Shown: positions 8,062-16,956 of the stretch, one piece after another | How positions within the stretch are numbered: the stretch's first letter is position 1 | Layout of the letters: every line of letters starts with the position of its first letter | Source: Roseimarinus sediminis | Lineage (GTDB): Bacteria > Bacteroidota > Bacteroidia > Bacteroidales > Prolixibacteraceae | Direction: 5' to 3' | Assembly: GCF_050433125.1 (NCBI RefSeq) | Contig: NZ_JBNPXV010000006.1 | Location: forward strand, 62,001 to 126,000 | DNA: 64,000 bases | Made by a program: the position numbers and the translations under genes | The notes under the pieces: generated by a model | Told to the model about the DNA's origin: nothing | What the model saw: the letters and a program-made list of their open reading frames with translations, nothing else | Database searches by the model: none

Positions 8062-9130
8062 TAACTTGCACGATAATGAGCTCGAAAGATTGATTGTTCG
8101 TTACCTGAATAATCAAATGTCGAAAGATGAGCGCTATCAGTTCGAGCGGGCGCTCGAAAGAGATCCTTTTCTTGCTGAAGCCATTGAGGGCCTTTCTGAA
8201 TTCAAACCTTCTGATGTTATAAAGGATCTGGGGTCGCTTAGTCTTCATAAGAGATCTAAAAAGGGGAAGATAAAGCCGCTATTTATTGTGCTTGTTTTGC
8301 TCATTATCCTCGTGCTTGTTCCGGGCATAATTTGGTGGAGTAAGCATGAGAGGAAAACAGATGTTATTGTTGAGGATGCAGTGCTTCCTGACGAAGGTGT
8401 TCTCCAAACCGACACCTTAGTATTTTCAGGCAATACCGATTCACTGACAAATTTTAACGACGCTCTTTGGGTCGACAGTCTGGCTCAAATGGGGCAGGAG
8501 CAGCAAGGACTCAATCAAACTGATCCCATCGTTGATGAAGTCAAATCAGCAGAGAAGGCAGAGGCAGTAAGTATTCGTCAAACAAAGCCGGTTAAGGCAA
8601 ATACCAGGGAAGAAGAGCAGGAAGCACTTTCTGAAAGAAATGACAGTAGCGAGATGTTGTCATTCTCCTTAATCCCGGTACCATCAATCGAGGCCAATAA
8701 AATTATTGCAGCCGATAGTAGTGTCTTCTCCAGCTTACAGCTTAGCTTTGGGAGAACAGCATCGGAATCGGATTTAGTTGATAAGCAGCCTGCTGAGCTA
8801 AACAAGGTCGAAGCATCAACAGAAGAAACGCTTTCAGATAGCAATGCTGCGCCTCAGGGAGGAATCGACGAGCTGATTCAGTATGTTGAAAAAAATGTAA
8901 TTTATCCGCTTAACGATGAATCAGGTGAGCGTGAAGCCCTGCGGATAGGTTTCACTGTTTCAGTGAGTGGCAGACTGTATAATTTCAAACAAGAACAAGG
9001 GCCTGAAAATCAGCAATTTTTTAATGAGGCCGTTCGGGTACTTCAGCAGGGGCCAAGCTGGTCGCCAGCCATAAAAGACGGCAAGGCTGTTGAAGAGCAG
9101 GTAAGTCTAGATGTTGTATTTCGGCCTTAG
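8054..9130 (+). CDS. Putative anti-sigma-like membrane protein with TonB C-terminal-like domain (358 aa)
   Basis: The N-terminal ~70 residues look like an anti-sigma cytoplasmic domain (ELERLIVRYLNNQMSKDERY, FERALERDPFLAEAIEGL). One transmembrane helix follows at ~76-96 (PLFIVLVLLIILVLVPGIIW), then a long low-complexity, acidic periplasmic linker (~100-265). The C-terminal ~90 residues resemble a TonB C-terminal fold: IDELIQYVEKNVIYPL, then a WSPAIKDGKAVEEQV ending. The gene starts inside the sigma factor ORF (8-bp overlap). I infer a membrane-bound regulator controlling the upstream sigma factor; the TonB-like part may sense or contact an outer-membrane or envelope partner. Confidence 0.75.
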   Translation: MNDNLHDNELERLIVRYLNNQMSKDERYQFERALERDPFLAEAIEGLSEFKPSDVIKDLGSLSLHKRSKKGKIKPLFIVLVLLIILVLVPGIIWWSKHERKTDVIVEDAVLPDEGVLQTDTLVFSGNTDSLTNFNDALWVDSLAQMGQEQQGLNQTDPIVDEVKSAEKAEAVSIRQTKPVKANTREEEQEALSERNDSSEMLSFSLIPVPSIEANKIIAADSSVFSSLQLSFGRTASESDLVDKQPAELNKVEASTEETLSDSNAAPQGGIDELIQYVEKNVIYPLNDESGEREALRIGFTVSVSGRLYNFKQEQGPENQQFFNEAVRVLQQGPSWSPAIKDGKAVEEQVSLDVVFRP

Positions 9131-9145
9131 TATTTCTCTTACCCT

Positions 9146-10585
9146 ATGAAGTCAATGATGGCAAGTTCGAGATACCAGCACTTAATTCTGTTTATTGTTT
9201 TTGCTGTTCTGCTGCGTTTATTTAGCTTTTTTCCCAGTGTGCTCGATCATGACGAATCGACCTATATGCTCATTGGTAATGAGTTGCTAAAAGGCAAGCA
9301 GCTTTATCGTGATGTGACAGATACCAAACCTGCCTTTATTTTCTGGCTTTATTCAGGACTGCAATATTTGTTTGGGTATTCAATTTTTCTTAAACGCCTG
9401 TTTGCGGCAGTTATGGTTGGGTTTACTGCTTATTTTGTGAAGCAGGTTTCAGGCATGCTGTTTAAAAGTGCAATATCGGCACTTGCAGCTGGTATTATTT
9501 ATGTGTTTTATTCTTCCTTGTGGGTGTATTTTGGTCTTTCGCCCAATACCGAACTGTACTTCAACTTTTTCACCATTACCGCCTTGTTCTTTTTTCTTCG
9601 CGACAGGAGGTGGTATTACTTTCCGGGTGGCGTGCTGATGGGGATTGGCTTCATGTTTAAATATGTGGTGCTGATGGATTATGTGGCCTTTGTCGTTTTT
9701 ATATTATTGAGCCCCTTGCTGAAAGCAAAACAAGTTCGCTGGTCAGGCATCCGACTCATGCCATCAGTGATCTCACTGGCAGGCTTCATACTTCCTTTTG
9801 CTTTTACGGCTTTGTATTTTTATGTAAATAAGCGTTTCGACGATTTCTTCTACATTACCTTTACCTTGCCCCGACTTTACGGTGAAGCGCCTTCGGTTTT
9901 GCGCTTTTTAGTCTTACTGGGTGATTTTTTATTGCGCTTTCTGCCTTTTACTTTTTTTATTCTTTTTGTTTTGCGAAAACAACACAAGCTGTTGAAACCG
10001 GAGCTTCGTCTTTTGATGTATGGATGGATTCTAGCCGTTTTATTTTCCATGTTTATGCTGGGAAAGGGCTTTAGCCATTATGCAATTCAGCTAATGTTGC
10101 CATTCAGTATTTTGGCTGCTTTGTTCTTTCATGAAGAAATTATTTTGAACAGATTGGGCGCTTTTCTATTCAAAGGGCGTAGTGGTAAGTTGCTGTTCGC
10201 TTTGGTTTTTGTTCTTATTCAAGTGTTTGCGTATGTCGACAATGTGATAGAACGTGATTACCCCAATGAAATTGCCAGCTATCTAAAGGAAAAAAACAGC
10301 AGCCAGGGAAGGGTGTATGTTGCCAATTATCAACCTGTGATCTATTATCTTTTAGAACAAGCCCCTCCTGCAAAATATGTACATTCCTCGCTTTTATTCT
10401 CCGATATTGGAAAGGCTTTTAGGCTCAATGCTGATGAAGAAATTAACAAGATTATTGAACAGCGCCCCGAATTTGTGCTGGTGCAATATGAAAATCAGAA
10501 GATCATGTCAGCAATTGAAGGAAGCTATGTGTTCGACACGGTTTTTGTTGAAGATCATGTGACGGTATATCGACTTCAGCCATAA
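9146..10585 (+). CDS. GT39-family (ArnT/PMT-like) membrane glycosyltransferase (479 aa)
   Basis: A polytopic protein of about 11-12 hydrophobic helices beginning QHLILFIVFAVLLRLFSFFP. The first periplasmic loop carries the family's acidic motif (DHDESTYMLIGNELLKGKQL) followed by YRDVTDTKPAFIFW, matching GT39/GT83 enzymes that use polyprenyl-phosphate sugars outside the cytoplasmic membrane. A soluble C-terminal ~90 residues ends the protein. The acceptor is unknown. It lies 15 bp after the anti-sigma-like gene and may be co-transcribed. Confidence 0.85.
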   Translation: MKSMMASSRYQHLILFIVFAVLLRLFSFFPSVLDHDESTYMLIGNELLKGKQLYRDVTDTKPAFIFWLYSGLQYLFGYSIFLKRLFAAVMVGFTAYFVKQVSGMLFKSAISALAAGIIYVFYSSLWVYFGLSPNTELYFNFFTITALFFFLRDRRWYYFPGGVLMGIGFMFKYVVLMDYVAFVVFILLSPLLKAKQVRWSGIRLMPSVISLAGFILPFAFTALYFYVNKRFDDFFYITFTLPRLYGEAPSVLRFLVLLGDFLLRFLPFTFFILFVLRKQHKLLKPELRLLMYGWILAVLFSMFMLGKGFSHYAIQLMLPFSILAALFFHEEIILNRLGAFLFKGRSGKLLFALVFVLIQVFAYVDNVIERDYPNEIASYLKEKNSSQGRVYVANYQPVIYYLLEQAPPAKYVHSSLLFSDIGKAFRLNADEEINKIIEQRPEFVLVQYENQKIMSAIEGSYVFDTVFVEDHVTVYRLQP

Positions 10586-10614
10586 AAAAAACTCCGACAC
10601 TGAATGCCGGAGTT
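10582..10614 (-). terminator. Terminator of aspS
   Basis: Stem AACTCCG / CGGAGTT; read on the minus strand it is followed by eight T. It sits between convergent genes and also overlaps the end of the GT39 gene. Confidence 0.85.
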
Positions 10615-10633
10615 AATGATAGTGTTTATTCTT

Positions 10634-12391
10634 TTAAATTTTCTTTGGTTTCTCGATTTTCAGACAGAGTTCGTCAAGTTGGTCTTCGGCAATAGGCGAT
10701 GGAGACTCAATCATTACATCTCTTCCTGTGTTGTTCTTTGGAAAAGCAATCACGTCACGTATGCTGTTTAAACCGGCAAACATACTAACCAGGCGGTCGA
10801 ATCCAAAGGCAATTCCGGCATGTGGAGGTGCACCATATTTAAATGCATTCATCAGAAAGCCAAACTGGGATTTTGCCTGTTCGGGGGTGAAGCCAAGCAA
10901 GGCAAACATTTTGGCCTGCAGTTCACTGTCGAAGATACGAACTGAGCCGCCACCTATTTCCACACCGTTGATTACAAGGTCGTAGGCATTGGCCCGAACT
11001 TTGCCAGGATCGCTGTCGAGCATCGGAATGTCTTCGGGTTTCGGTGAAGTAAAAGGATGGTGCATGGCATGAAAACGGGCTGTTTCTTCGTCCCATTCAA
11101 GCAAGGGGAAGTCAACTACCCATAGTGGTTTAAAGGTGTTTTTTTCCATGAGTCCGAGCCTGCGTCCCATTTCAAGACGTAGTTCGCACATTTGTTCCTG
11201 TGTTGATGTTTTATCGCCCGAAAGTACCAGGATCAAATCGCCGGCTTTGGCCTCACATGCTTTGGCCCATTGTTCCAAATCTTCAGCATTGTAAAATTTA
11301 TCGACCGAGGAACGGAAACTGCCGTCTTCGTTGCATTTTACGTAAACCAATCCTTTGGCACCAACTTGTGGGCGTTGTACATATTTTGTGAGTTCGTCCA
11401 GTTGCTTCCGACTGTATTCGGCGGCACCTTTTGCGCATATGGCGACAATGTATTCTGAATTGTCAAAAACGGGGAATCCTTTTCCTTTAGCCAGCGAACT
11501 GATGTCGTTGAAAAGCATGTCGAAACGAATGTCGGGTTTGTCACTGCCGTATTTCTCCATGGCTTCGGCATACGAAATGTGAGGAAATGCTCCCGGGTCA
11601 ATTCCTTTGATTTCTCTGAAGAGGTGCCGGGTCATTCCTTCGAAGGTTTCCAGCACATCGCTTTGCTCAACAAAGGCCATTTCGCAATCGATCTGAGTAA
11701 ATTCGGGCTGACGGTCGGCACGTAAGTCTTCGTCCCTGAAACATTTTACTATTTGGTAGTAACGGTCAAATCCGGCAACCATTAACAATTGTTTGAATAC
11801 CTGCGGACTTTGGGGCAAGGCATAGAATTCACCCGGATTCATTCGTGACGGTACAACAAAATCACGGGCTCCTTCAGGAGTTGACTTAATTAATACCGGA
11901 GTTTCTGTTTCGATAAATTCTTTTGCATCGAGATAATTACGTACTGCGATGGCCATTTTTGAACGCAAAACGAGATTCTCCCGTACGACATCGCGGCGCA
12001 AATCAAGATAGCGGTATTTCATGCGAAGTTCGTCACCTCCATCGGTATCGGTCTGAATCGTAAAAGGAGGAACTTCCGATGGACTCAATACCGTCACGCT
12101 TTGAAGTTCTATTTCAATTTCGCCTGTTGGAATCTTATCGTTCTTGTTCTGACGTTCAAGAACCTTTCCTTTTGCCTGAATGACAAACTCCCGCCCAAGT
12201 TCTTCAACGGCCTTTTTTAATTCGCCCGGAGCCTTCTCGTCAACAAGTAATTGGGTGATGCCATAACGGTCGCGCAGATCGATAAATGTCATTCCGCCCA
12301 GCCGGCGTAGTCGCTGAACCCACCCGGAAAGGATCACTTCCTGGTTAATATGATCACTTCTTAATTCGCCACAAGTATGCGTTCTGTACAT
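10634..12391 (-). CDS. aspS: Aspartyl-tRNA synthetase (585 aa)
   Basis: Charges tRNA-Asp. Length is typical for the bacterial type. The N-terminal OB anticodon-binding domain (GWVQRLRRLGGMTFIDLRDRYG) comes first, then class II motif 2 (FRDEDLRADRQPEFTQID), the bacterial GAD insertion, and motif 3 (GIAFGFDRLVSMF). Start at ATG (MYRTHTCGELR), as in orthologues. Monocistronic, convergent with the GT39 gene and ending in a strong terminator. Confidence 0.97.
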   Translation of the reverse strand: MYRTHTCGELRSDHINQEVILSGWVQRLRRLGGMTFIDLRDRYGITQLLVDEKAPGELKKAVEELGREFVIQAKGKVLERQNKNDKIPTGEIEIELQSVTVLSPSEVPPFTIQTDTDGGDELRMKYRYLDLRRDVVRENLVLRSKMAIAVRNYLDAKEFIETETPVLIKSTPEGARDFVVPSRMNPGEFYALPQSPQVFKQLLMVAGFDRYYQIVKCFRDEDLRADRQPEFTQIDCEMAFVEQSDVLETFEGMTRHLFREIKGIDPGAFPHISYAEAMEKYGSDKPDIRFDMLFNDISSLAKGKGFPVFDNSEYIVAICAKGAAEYSRKQLDELTKYVQRPQVGAKGLVYVKCNEDGSFRSSVDKFYNAEDLEQWAKACEAKAGDLILVLSGDKTSTQEQMCELRLEMGRRLGLMEKNTFKPLWVVDFPLLEWDEETARFHAMHHPFTSPKPEDIPMLDSDPGKVRANAYDLVINGVEIGGGSVRIFDSELQAKMFALLGFTPEQAKSQFGFLMNAFKYGAPPHAGIAFGFDRLVSMFAGLNSIRDVIAFPKNNTGRDVMIESPSPIAEDQLDELCLKIEKPKKI

Positions 12392-12650
12392 AATTTAAGA
12401 CTTTTCTATTTTGCTTGCTAAAATAGTAAGAAATGCTCAACCATCACGATGATTGAGCTCACATTTTACTGTGCAGGATTTTTGCCGGAATCAGATGAAA
12501 GGATTATGCACTGTTAGGACTTAGACATACAGGTACATCCATGTTCTTTCCATTGGTTTTTTTGAATGCAAACCAAGCCAGATGATCGATCAAAATTCAG
12601 TTTATGAAGTTGAATAAGATGATCTTGTAAATAATAGATAAAAGCTATTT

Positions 12651-12785
12651 TCAGAACAGGCCCTGATAGATGAAAACAAAACTCAGAATAAATATACCCC
12701 ATATAATCAGGGTTACTCCGATTAATAATAATACAGCCTGACTTCTTCTCCAAATGGCTTTTCCCTCTTGCGCTAAACTAATCAT
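12651..12785 (-). CDS. Small single-span membrane protein (44 aa)
   Basis: An ORF from ATG 12785 to TGA 12651. It begins MISLAQEGKAIWRRSQ and then has one hydrophobic helix (AVLLLIGVTLIIWGIFILSF) ending VFIYQGLF. The positive charges before the helix and short polar end suggest an inner-membrane protein with its N-terminus in the cytoplasm. Not recognised by family. A reading frame of similar span but different phase (12514-12753) looks like its shadow. Confidence 0.55.
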   Translation of the reverse strand: MISLAQEGKAIWRRSQAVLLLIGVTLIIWGIFILSFVFIYQGLF

Positions 12786-13146
12786 GACTTTAATTTTATG
12801 TTTCCCCAAAGTAAATCCGGTTGCTTAATCACGGATTTAGTGTTTAAATATAAAAAAATACTAATAAAAAATTGATGTTCCGTATCATTAATTTTAGCTT
12901 GTTAATAAAATTAGGTACTTTCTTTTAATAACAAAGACAGGGTAATGTGTTGTATTCTATGTCTGTCGAAGCTTTAGTGGGTTTTTTTATTATATTAAAG
13001 AATTGCATTGTTAATAAAAATTAACATGTTTGTTGTATGTTTTTCATATAACATCTTTCTTTGAACATGCATAATGATTTTATTAAGTTTAATAGCAAGT
13101 TTGTAAATGCTTGTCTTTTTAAATGAAGCACTAATGTTCTGTCTGA
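12786..13146. other. AT-rich divergent intergenic region
   Basis: About 360 bp between the 44-aa gene and the tadA promoter. Mostly A+T with no convincing ORF. It should hold the promoter of the minus-strand small gene. Confidence 0.5.
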
Positions 13147-13176
13147 TTGTTTAAAATGAACTCCGTGCTATCTTTG
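13147..13176 (+). promoter_or_regulatory. Promoter of tadA
   Basis: TTG at 13147-13149, 19 nt, TATCTTTG at 13169-13176: a full match to the Bacteroidota consensus. Transcription would begin about 7 nt later, leaving a leader of only ~9 nt before the ATG. Confidence 0.7.
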
Positions 13177-13191
13177 GAAAAAAAATAAGTT

Positions 13192-13638
13192 ATGCTTCAA
13201 TCGTTTTCTGATGAGTATTTTATGAAAAAAGCGCTTGATGAAGCGCGAATGGCTTTTGATGCAGGAGAGATCCCGGTTGGTGCCGTAATGGTATGCCGAA
13301 ATCAGATCATCGCCCGTGCACATAATCTGACAGAAACCCTGACTGATGTAACAGCTCATGCCGAGATGCAGGCAATTACAGCTGCTGCTAATTATTTGGG
13401 GGGCAAATATCTTAAGGATTGTACCCTTTATGTTACGCTTGAACCTTGTGTTATGTGTGCAGGTGCTTTGGGCTGGTCGCAACTGGGGCGACTGGTTTAT
13501 GGTGCCAGTGACAGTAAGAAAGGTTTTGCGACTTTTGCTCCTGCTGCATTGCATCCAGCATGCAGTGTCGTTCATGGAATTTGTGCCGGGGAAGCTAAAA
13601 ATTTGCTTCAACTATTTTTTAGTACGAAAAGGAGTTGA
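13192..13638 (+). CDS. tadA: tRNA-specific adenosine deaminase (148 aa)
   Basis: Deaminates A34 to inosine in tRNA-Arg(ACG). The zinc and catalytic motifs are intact: HAEMQ near residue 54 (His ligand and catalytic Glu) and PCVMC near 86 (Cys ligands). The substrate-loop region ends YGASDSKKG. Length and start (MLQSFSDEYFMKKALDEA) match the family. Confidence 0.95.
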   Translation: MLQSFSDEYFMKKALDEARMAFDAGEIPVGAVMVCRNQIIARAHNLTETLTDVTAHAEMQAITAAANYLGGKYLKDCTLYVTLEPCVMCAGALGWSQLGRLVYGASDSKKGFATFAPAALHPACSVVHGICAGEAKNLLQLFFSTKRS

Positions 13639-13749
13639 AAAATTTTATTCGCTAAATGGTGTTTTTTTTTATTGTCAGATTTTTTAATTTCATATTAATC
13701 AATAACTTTAAATGGTTAAATAAAACTATAAATCCTTAAAAATTAGACA

Positions 13750-14301
13750 ATGAAAAAGAAACTTTTTAAAGTACAAGTCAGGGTCTATGTCGATGAAATG
13801 ATGGCTTATTTCAAAGATAACCCAGATTTGGGAAGCAAAGAAAAGCCTTACGATGCCAATTCGTTTTATGAGTTAATTTCACCGTATGCGGCGTTTTATG
13901 GTCCGTTGAGAAATATCATTTTGCTCGATAGTCAAAGTGTATATCAATGGGAATTGCTTTCAGCGAATGGTAAAAAATTGTCATTCACGGTTGAAGACGA
14001 TGCGCAGGTGATGGATCTTGAAATGGTAAGCAATGCCCCTACCGAAGACAAATGGAAGAAAATCTTCAAAAATCCTCCGCCAATGCAGGGGAATGGCAAA
14101 TTAAAGGTGCATTCGAAAAATACAAAAGACAACGTGTTTGAATTGGAAACATCGGATGATGTTAGCAGCGGAGGTCGGTTTAAGTACACTTTTTACTTCG
14201 AATTCAACGATGCCAAAGGAGTAAAAAAGTATGGAGTAATTGACCCAATGGGTGATACAAATCCACCACCACCACCACCCGATACATCTGGAGGAAATTA
14301 A
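13750..14301 (+). CDS. Uncharacterised protein with Pro-rich tail (183 aa)
   Basis: No signal peptide or membrane helix. Predicted largely beta-rich with alternating hydrophobic positions (KKLFKVQVRVYVDEMMAYF, FYGPLRNIILLDSQSVYQW). It ends in a run of six prolines (NPPPPPPDTSGGN). I do not recognise the family. It lies 4 bp upstream of the sensor kinase ORF, so it may be co-transcribed with, and act in, that two-component system. Confidence 0.65.
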   Translation: MKKKLFKVQVRVYVDEMMAYFKDNPDLGSKEKPYDANSFYELISPYAAFYGPLRNIILLDSQSVYQWELLSANGKKLSFTVEDDAQVMDLEMVSNAPTEDKWKKIFKNPPPMQGNGKLKVHSKNTKDNVFELETSDDVSSGGRFKYTFYFEFNDAKGVKKYGVIDPMGDTNPPPPPPDTSGGN

Positions 14302-14305
14302 GAAG

Positions 14306-16108
14306 ATGAGAATCTTGCTCATCATATTATTGGGTTTAACATTGGGGGGCTGGTCGCAGCCCCCCTCTTCATTGCTCGATTCGTTGCATAATGAGTTGTT
14401 GGCGAATGATTTGACTGATTCACAAAAGGTCAACATTTATCTTAATTTAATTTATCACGAGCGAAATAATCATAGCCAGGCGAATGCTTATGGCCAGCAG
14501 GCGCTTGACCTGGCCCGTAAAACCCGCATGAAAAAAGAAGAGGCCTATGCCTTGTTGTATCTTGGAAATAATCAATGTCGCCTTGGAAACAACTTAATAG
14601 GAATTGAAAAGATTATTCAATCTGCTGAGCTATTCAGGAAACTGCAAATGTTCAAAGAGGAAGCTTATGCACTGGGGTCAATTGCCAACGCTTTTGTGAG
14701 TAATGATGATCTTTACAACGCAATTAAATACCAACGACAAGGACTGGCGCGTTTTTCTGAATTTTCCGATACCTTGAGTATGGCCAATACCTTACTTAAT
14801 ATTGGCGAAACTTATCGCATCTTCGAGATGAACGACAGTGCTGTTTTTTATTTCAGTGAAGCCCTGCATCATATAGAACTTATTAAGCGACAAAGTAACG
14901 AGGCCAAAAGATGCCGTTCAACGATTCTTGGAAATATGGGCATGGTTTATCTTGAGCAACAGAAATATGACGAGGCAGAGGAGGCCTTATTGCAGGCCAG
15001 TAATTTTTTTCGCCAGCAGGATGATAGTTATCGGGCTTCGGTTTATGAGGCAGAGTTGGGAAAACTAATGATACAAACCGGTAACATCGCCGGAGGTATA
15101 CACACCATAAATCAGAGTCTGAATACCGCCATGCAATTGAAGTTGAAGGAGCAGGTAAGGGATTTCAGTTACGAATTGGCTGAAATTTATGAAGAGCAGG
15201 GTGCATACGATACTGCACTCACTTTGTATAAGCAATACAAGAACTACGACGATAGCCTGAAAAATGTTGAAAATGTTCGAATGATGGAGCAGCAGCAAAG
15301 TCGTTTCGAATTAAGCAAAAAAGAAGAACAGATAGAAGTCTTGAACCGAATCAATAAGTTGCAAAGGGTATTGGCAATTGTGTTATTTATAGGTGCCATT
15401 GTCTTTCTCATCTTCATTTTTAGTCTTGCGCAGGCCAACCGAAGAGTGAAACTAATCAATGCGCAGATTTATGAGCAAAAAGCATTGGTGGAGCAACGCG
15501 AAAATGAAAAGGCACTTTTGCTTAGGGAATTAAATCACCGGGTTAAGAATAACCTGCAAATGGTGGCCAGCCTGCTCAGTTTGCATGCGCGCCAGTTGAA
15601 AGGCCATCCGGCAGCAGAGGCTCTTATGGCTGGAAAATACAGGGTCGAAGCCCTTACGCTAATCCATCAGAAACTTTATCGCGACGATATCGATACCATG
15701 ATTGACGTGAAAAACTACATCGAAGAGTTAACAAGCAATCTGGTAATGCATTTTGGAAAGGATTTCAAACTCGAATTGTTCCTTTCACCTTTTGTAATGA
15801 AAATTGACAAGGCGATTCCTTTGGGTTTAATAATCAATGAGCTGGTGACTAATTCATTAAAGTATGGCGGGGTAGATAACCCGACTCCGGTACTTCAAAT
15901 TAGTATACTCAGCAAAGCCGAAAACATGGTCATTGGGATAAAAGACAACGGGGTGGGCCTGCCGGCTGATTTCGACATCAGTCAAAGCAAATCATTTGGA
16001 TTAAAATTGGTTCAGTCGCTGGTTCGACAGTTGGGCGGAAAGCTATCGTGGACATCGGAGGGAGGAACCCAGTGGCAATTGGTACTTAATAAGGAAAAAA
16101 TTGTTTAA
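14306..16108 (+). CDS. TPR-sensor histidine kinase of the HisKA_2 class (600 aa)
   Basis: Start taken at ATG 14306, which gives a signal peptide (MRILLIILLGLTLGGWSQ). Residues ~20-340 are TPR-like repeats predicted in the periplasm, followed by one transmembrane helix near 355-375 (LAIVLFIGAIVFLIFIFSLA). HisKA_2 phospho-acceptor motif ELNHRVKNNLQMVASLLSLH lies near 408. HATPase motifs: IINELVTNSLKYGG (N box), KDNGVGLP (G1) and FGLKLVQSLVRQLGG (G2). One base separates its stop from the response regulator start. Signal unknown. Confidence 0.9.
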   Translation: MRILLIILLGLTLGGWSQPPSSLLDSLHNELLANDLTDSQKVNIYLNLIYHERNNHSQANAYGQQALDLARKTRMKKEEAYALLYLGNNQCRLGNNLIGIEKIIQSAELFRKLQMFKEEAYALGSIANAFVSNDDLYNAIKYQRQGLARFSEFSDTLSMANTLLNIGETYRIFEMNDSAVFYFSEALHHIELIKRQSNEAKRCRSTILGNMGMVYLEQQKYDEAEEALLQASNFFRQQDDSYRASVYEAELGKLMIQTGNIAGGIHTINQSLNTAMQLKLKEQVRDFSYELAEIYEEQGAYDTALTLYKQYKNYDDSLKNVENVRMMEQQQSRFELSKKEEQIEVLNRINKLQRVLAIVLFIGAIVFLIFIFSLAQANRRVKLINAQIYEQKALVEQRENEKALLLRELNHRVKNNLQMVASLLSLHARQLKGHPAAEALMAGKYRVEALTLIHQKLYRDDIDTMIDVKNYIEELTSNLVMHFGKDFKLELFLSPFVMKIDKAIPLGLIINELVTNSLKYGGVDNPTPVLQISILSKAENMVIGIKDNGVGLPADFDISQSKSFGLKLVQSLVRQLGGKLSWTSEGGTQWQLVLNKEKIV

Positions 16109-16109
16109 A

Positions 16110-16868
16110 ATGGAAAAAGAAGTTAGTATTCTCATCGTAGAAGATGAGTTCATGATCTCCGAAGATATTGCCGCGCGCCTGAGCGATTTTGGATATCACG
16201 TTGAAGGAATTGCACCTTCGGCCAAGGCGGCCATTGAGATACTCGACGATGGCAATGTTGATTTGGCGCTTGTTGATGTTAACATCGACGGAGACACCGA
16301 TGGAATTGGGCTGGCCAAAATACTCAGCGAGAAATACAAGATCCCTTTCATCTTCCTTACCTCACTGGCCAGCGAAGAAGTTGTTCAAAAAGCGAAGGAA
16401 GCCAAACCTTCGGCCTACCTGCTTAAGCCCTTCAACGACCGCCAGGTGCAGATTGCCATTGAAATGGCCCTGCTTAATTTTTCGAACAGGCGTCCGGGCG
16501 AAATTGGTCAGGTCGAAGAAGAAGCGCCGGAAGAAGCCCCATCGGTAATTCCTGCTCTGGAGAGCTTGTTCCTGAAACGTGAAAGCCATTTCGAACGGGT
16601 GCGTTTCGATGATATTTATTATCTGTCGGCCGAAAGCAATTACACAATCATCTTTACGAAAAGCGGCCGTTACATGTATTCTTCGATTTTAAGAAGCTTT
16701 GAAGATCTTTTACCCCAAACACGCTTCATGCGCGTGCATCGCAGTTTTATCGTCAACCTCGATGCCATTACCGGAATTGATGGTAATTCACTGCTCATTG
16801 GAGAAAGCAAGATACCCGTAAGCAGGAACAACCGGGATGAATTATTTAAGATGTTCCGCATTCTTTAA
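16110..16868 (+). CDS. LytTR-family response regulator (252 aa)
   Basis: Start at ATG 16110 (MEKEVSILIVEDEFMISEDI). The receiver domain covers ~1-125 with the acidic pair EDE, phospho-acceptor Asp in LALVDVNIDG and Lys in LLKPFND. An acidic linker (EEEAPEEAP) leads to a C-terminal LytTR DNA-binding domain (FDDIYYLSAESNYTIIF ... FMRVHRSFIVNLDAI). It is the cognate partner of the kinase just upstream. Targets unknown. Confidence 0.93.
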   Translation: MEKEVSILIVEDEFMISEDIAARLSDFGYHVEGIAPSAKAAIEILDDGNVDLALVDVNIDGDTDGIGLAKILSEKYKIPFIFLTSLASEEVVQKAKEAKPSAYLLKPFNDRQVQIAIEMALLNFSNRRPGEIGQVEEEAPEEAPSVIPALESLFLKRESHFERVRFDDIYYLSAESNYTIIFTKSGRYMYSSILRSFEDLLPQTRFMRVHRSFIVNLDAITGIDGNSLLIGESKIPVSRNNRDELFKMFRIL

Positions 16869-16870
16869 TA

Positions 16871-16913
16871 GAAAAAACAAGGACTTTGCAACTTGCAGTG
16901 TCCTTGTTTTTTC
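16871..16913. terminator. Bidirectional terminator
   Basis: GAAAAAACAAGGAC / GTCCTTGTTTTTTC stem with T-tracts on both strands, between the response regulator and the convergent peptide transporter gene. Confidence 0.85.
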
Positions 16914-16956
16914 TTTTCATCTTAGTTGATCAGCTCCTGTTTTTATTTTTCCGGGA

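Noticed and set aside
12514..12753. 79-aa minus-strand ORF
   Set aside because: It overlaps the more convincing 44-aa membrane protein in another frame, has no hydrophobic or domain pattern, and lacks family resemblance.
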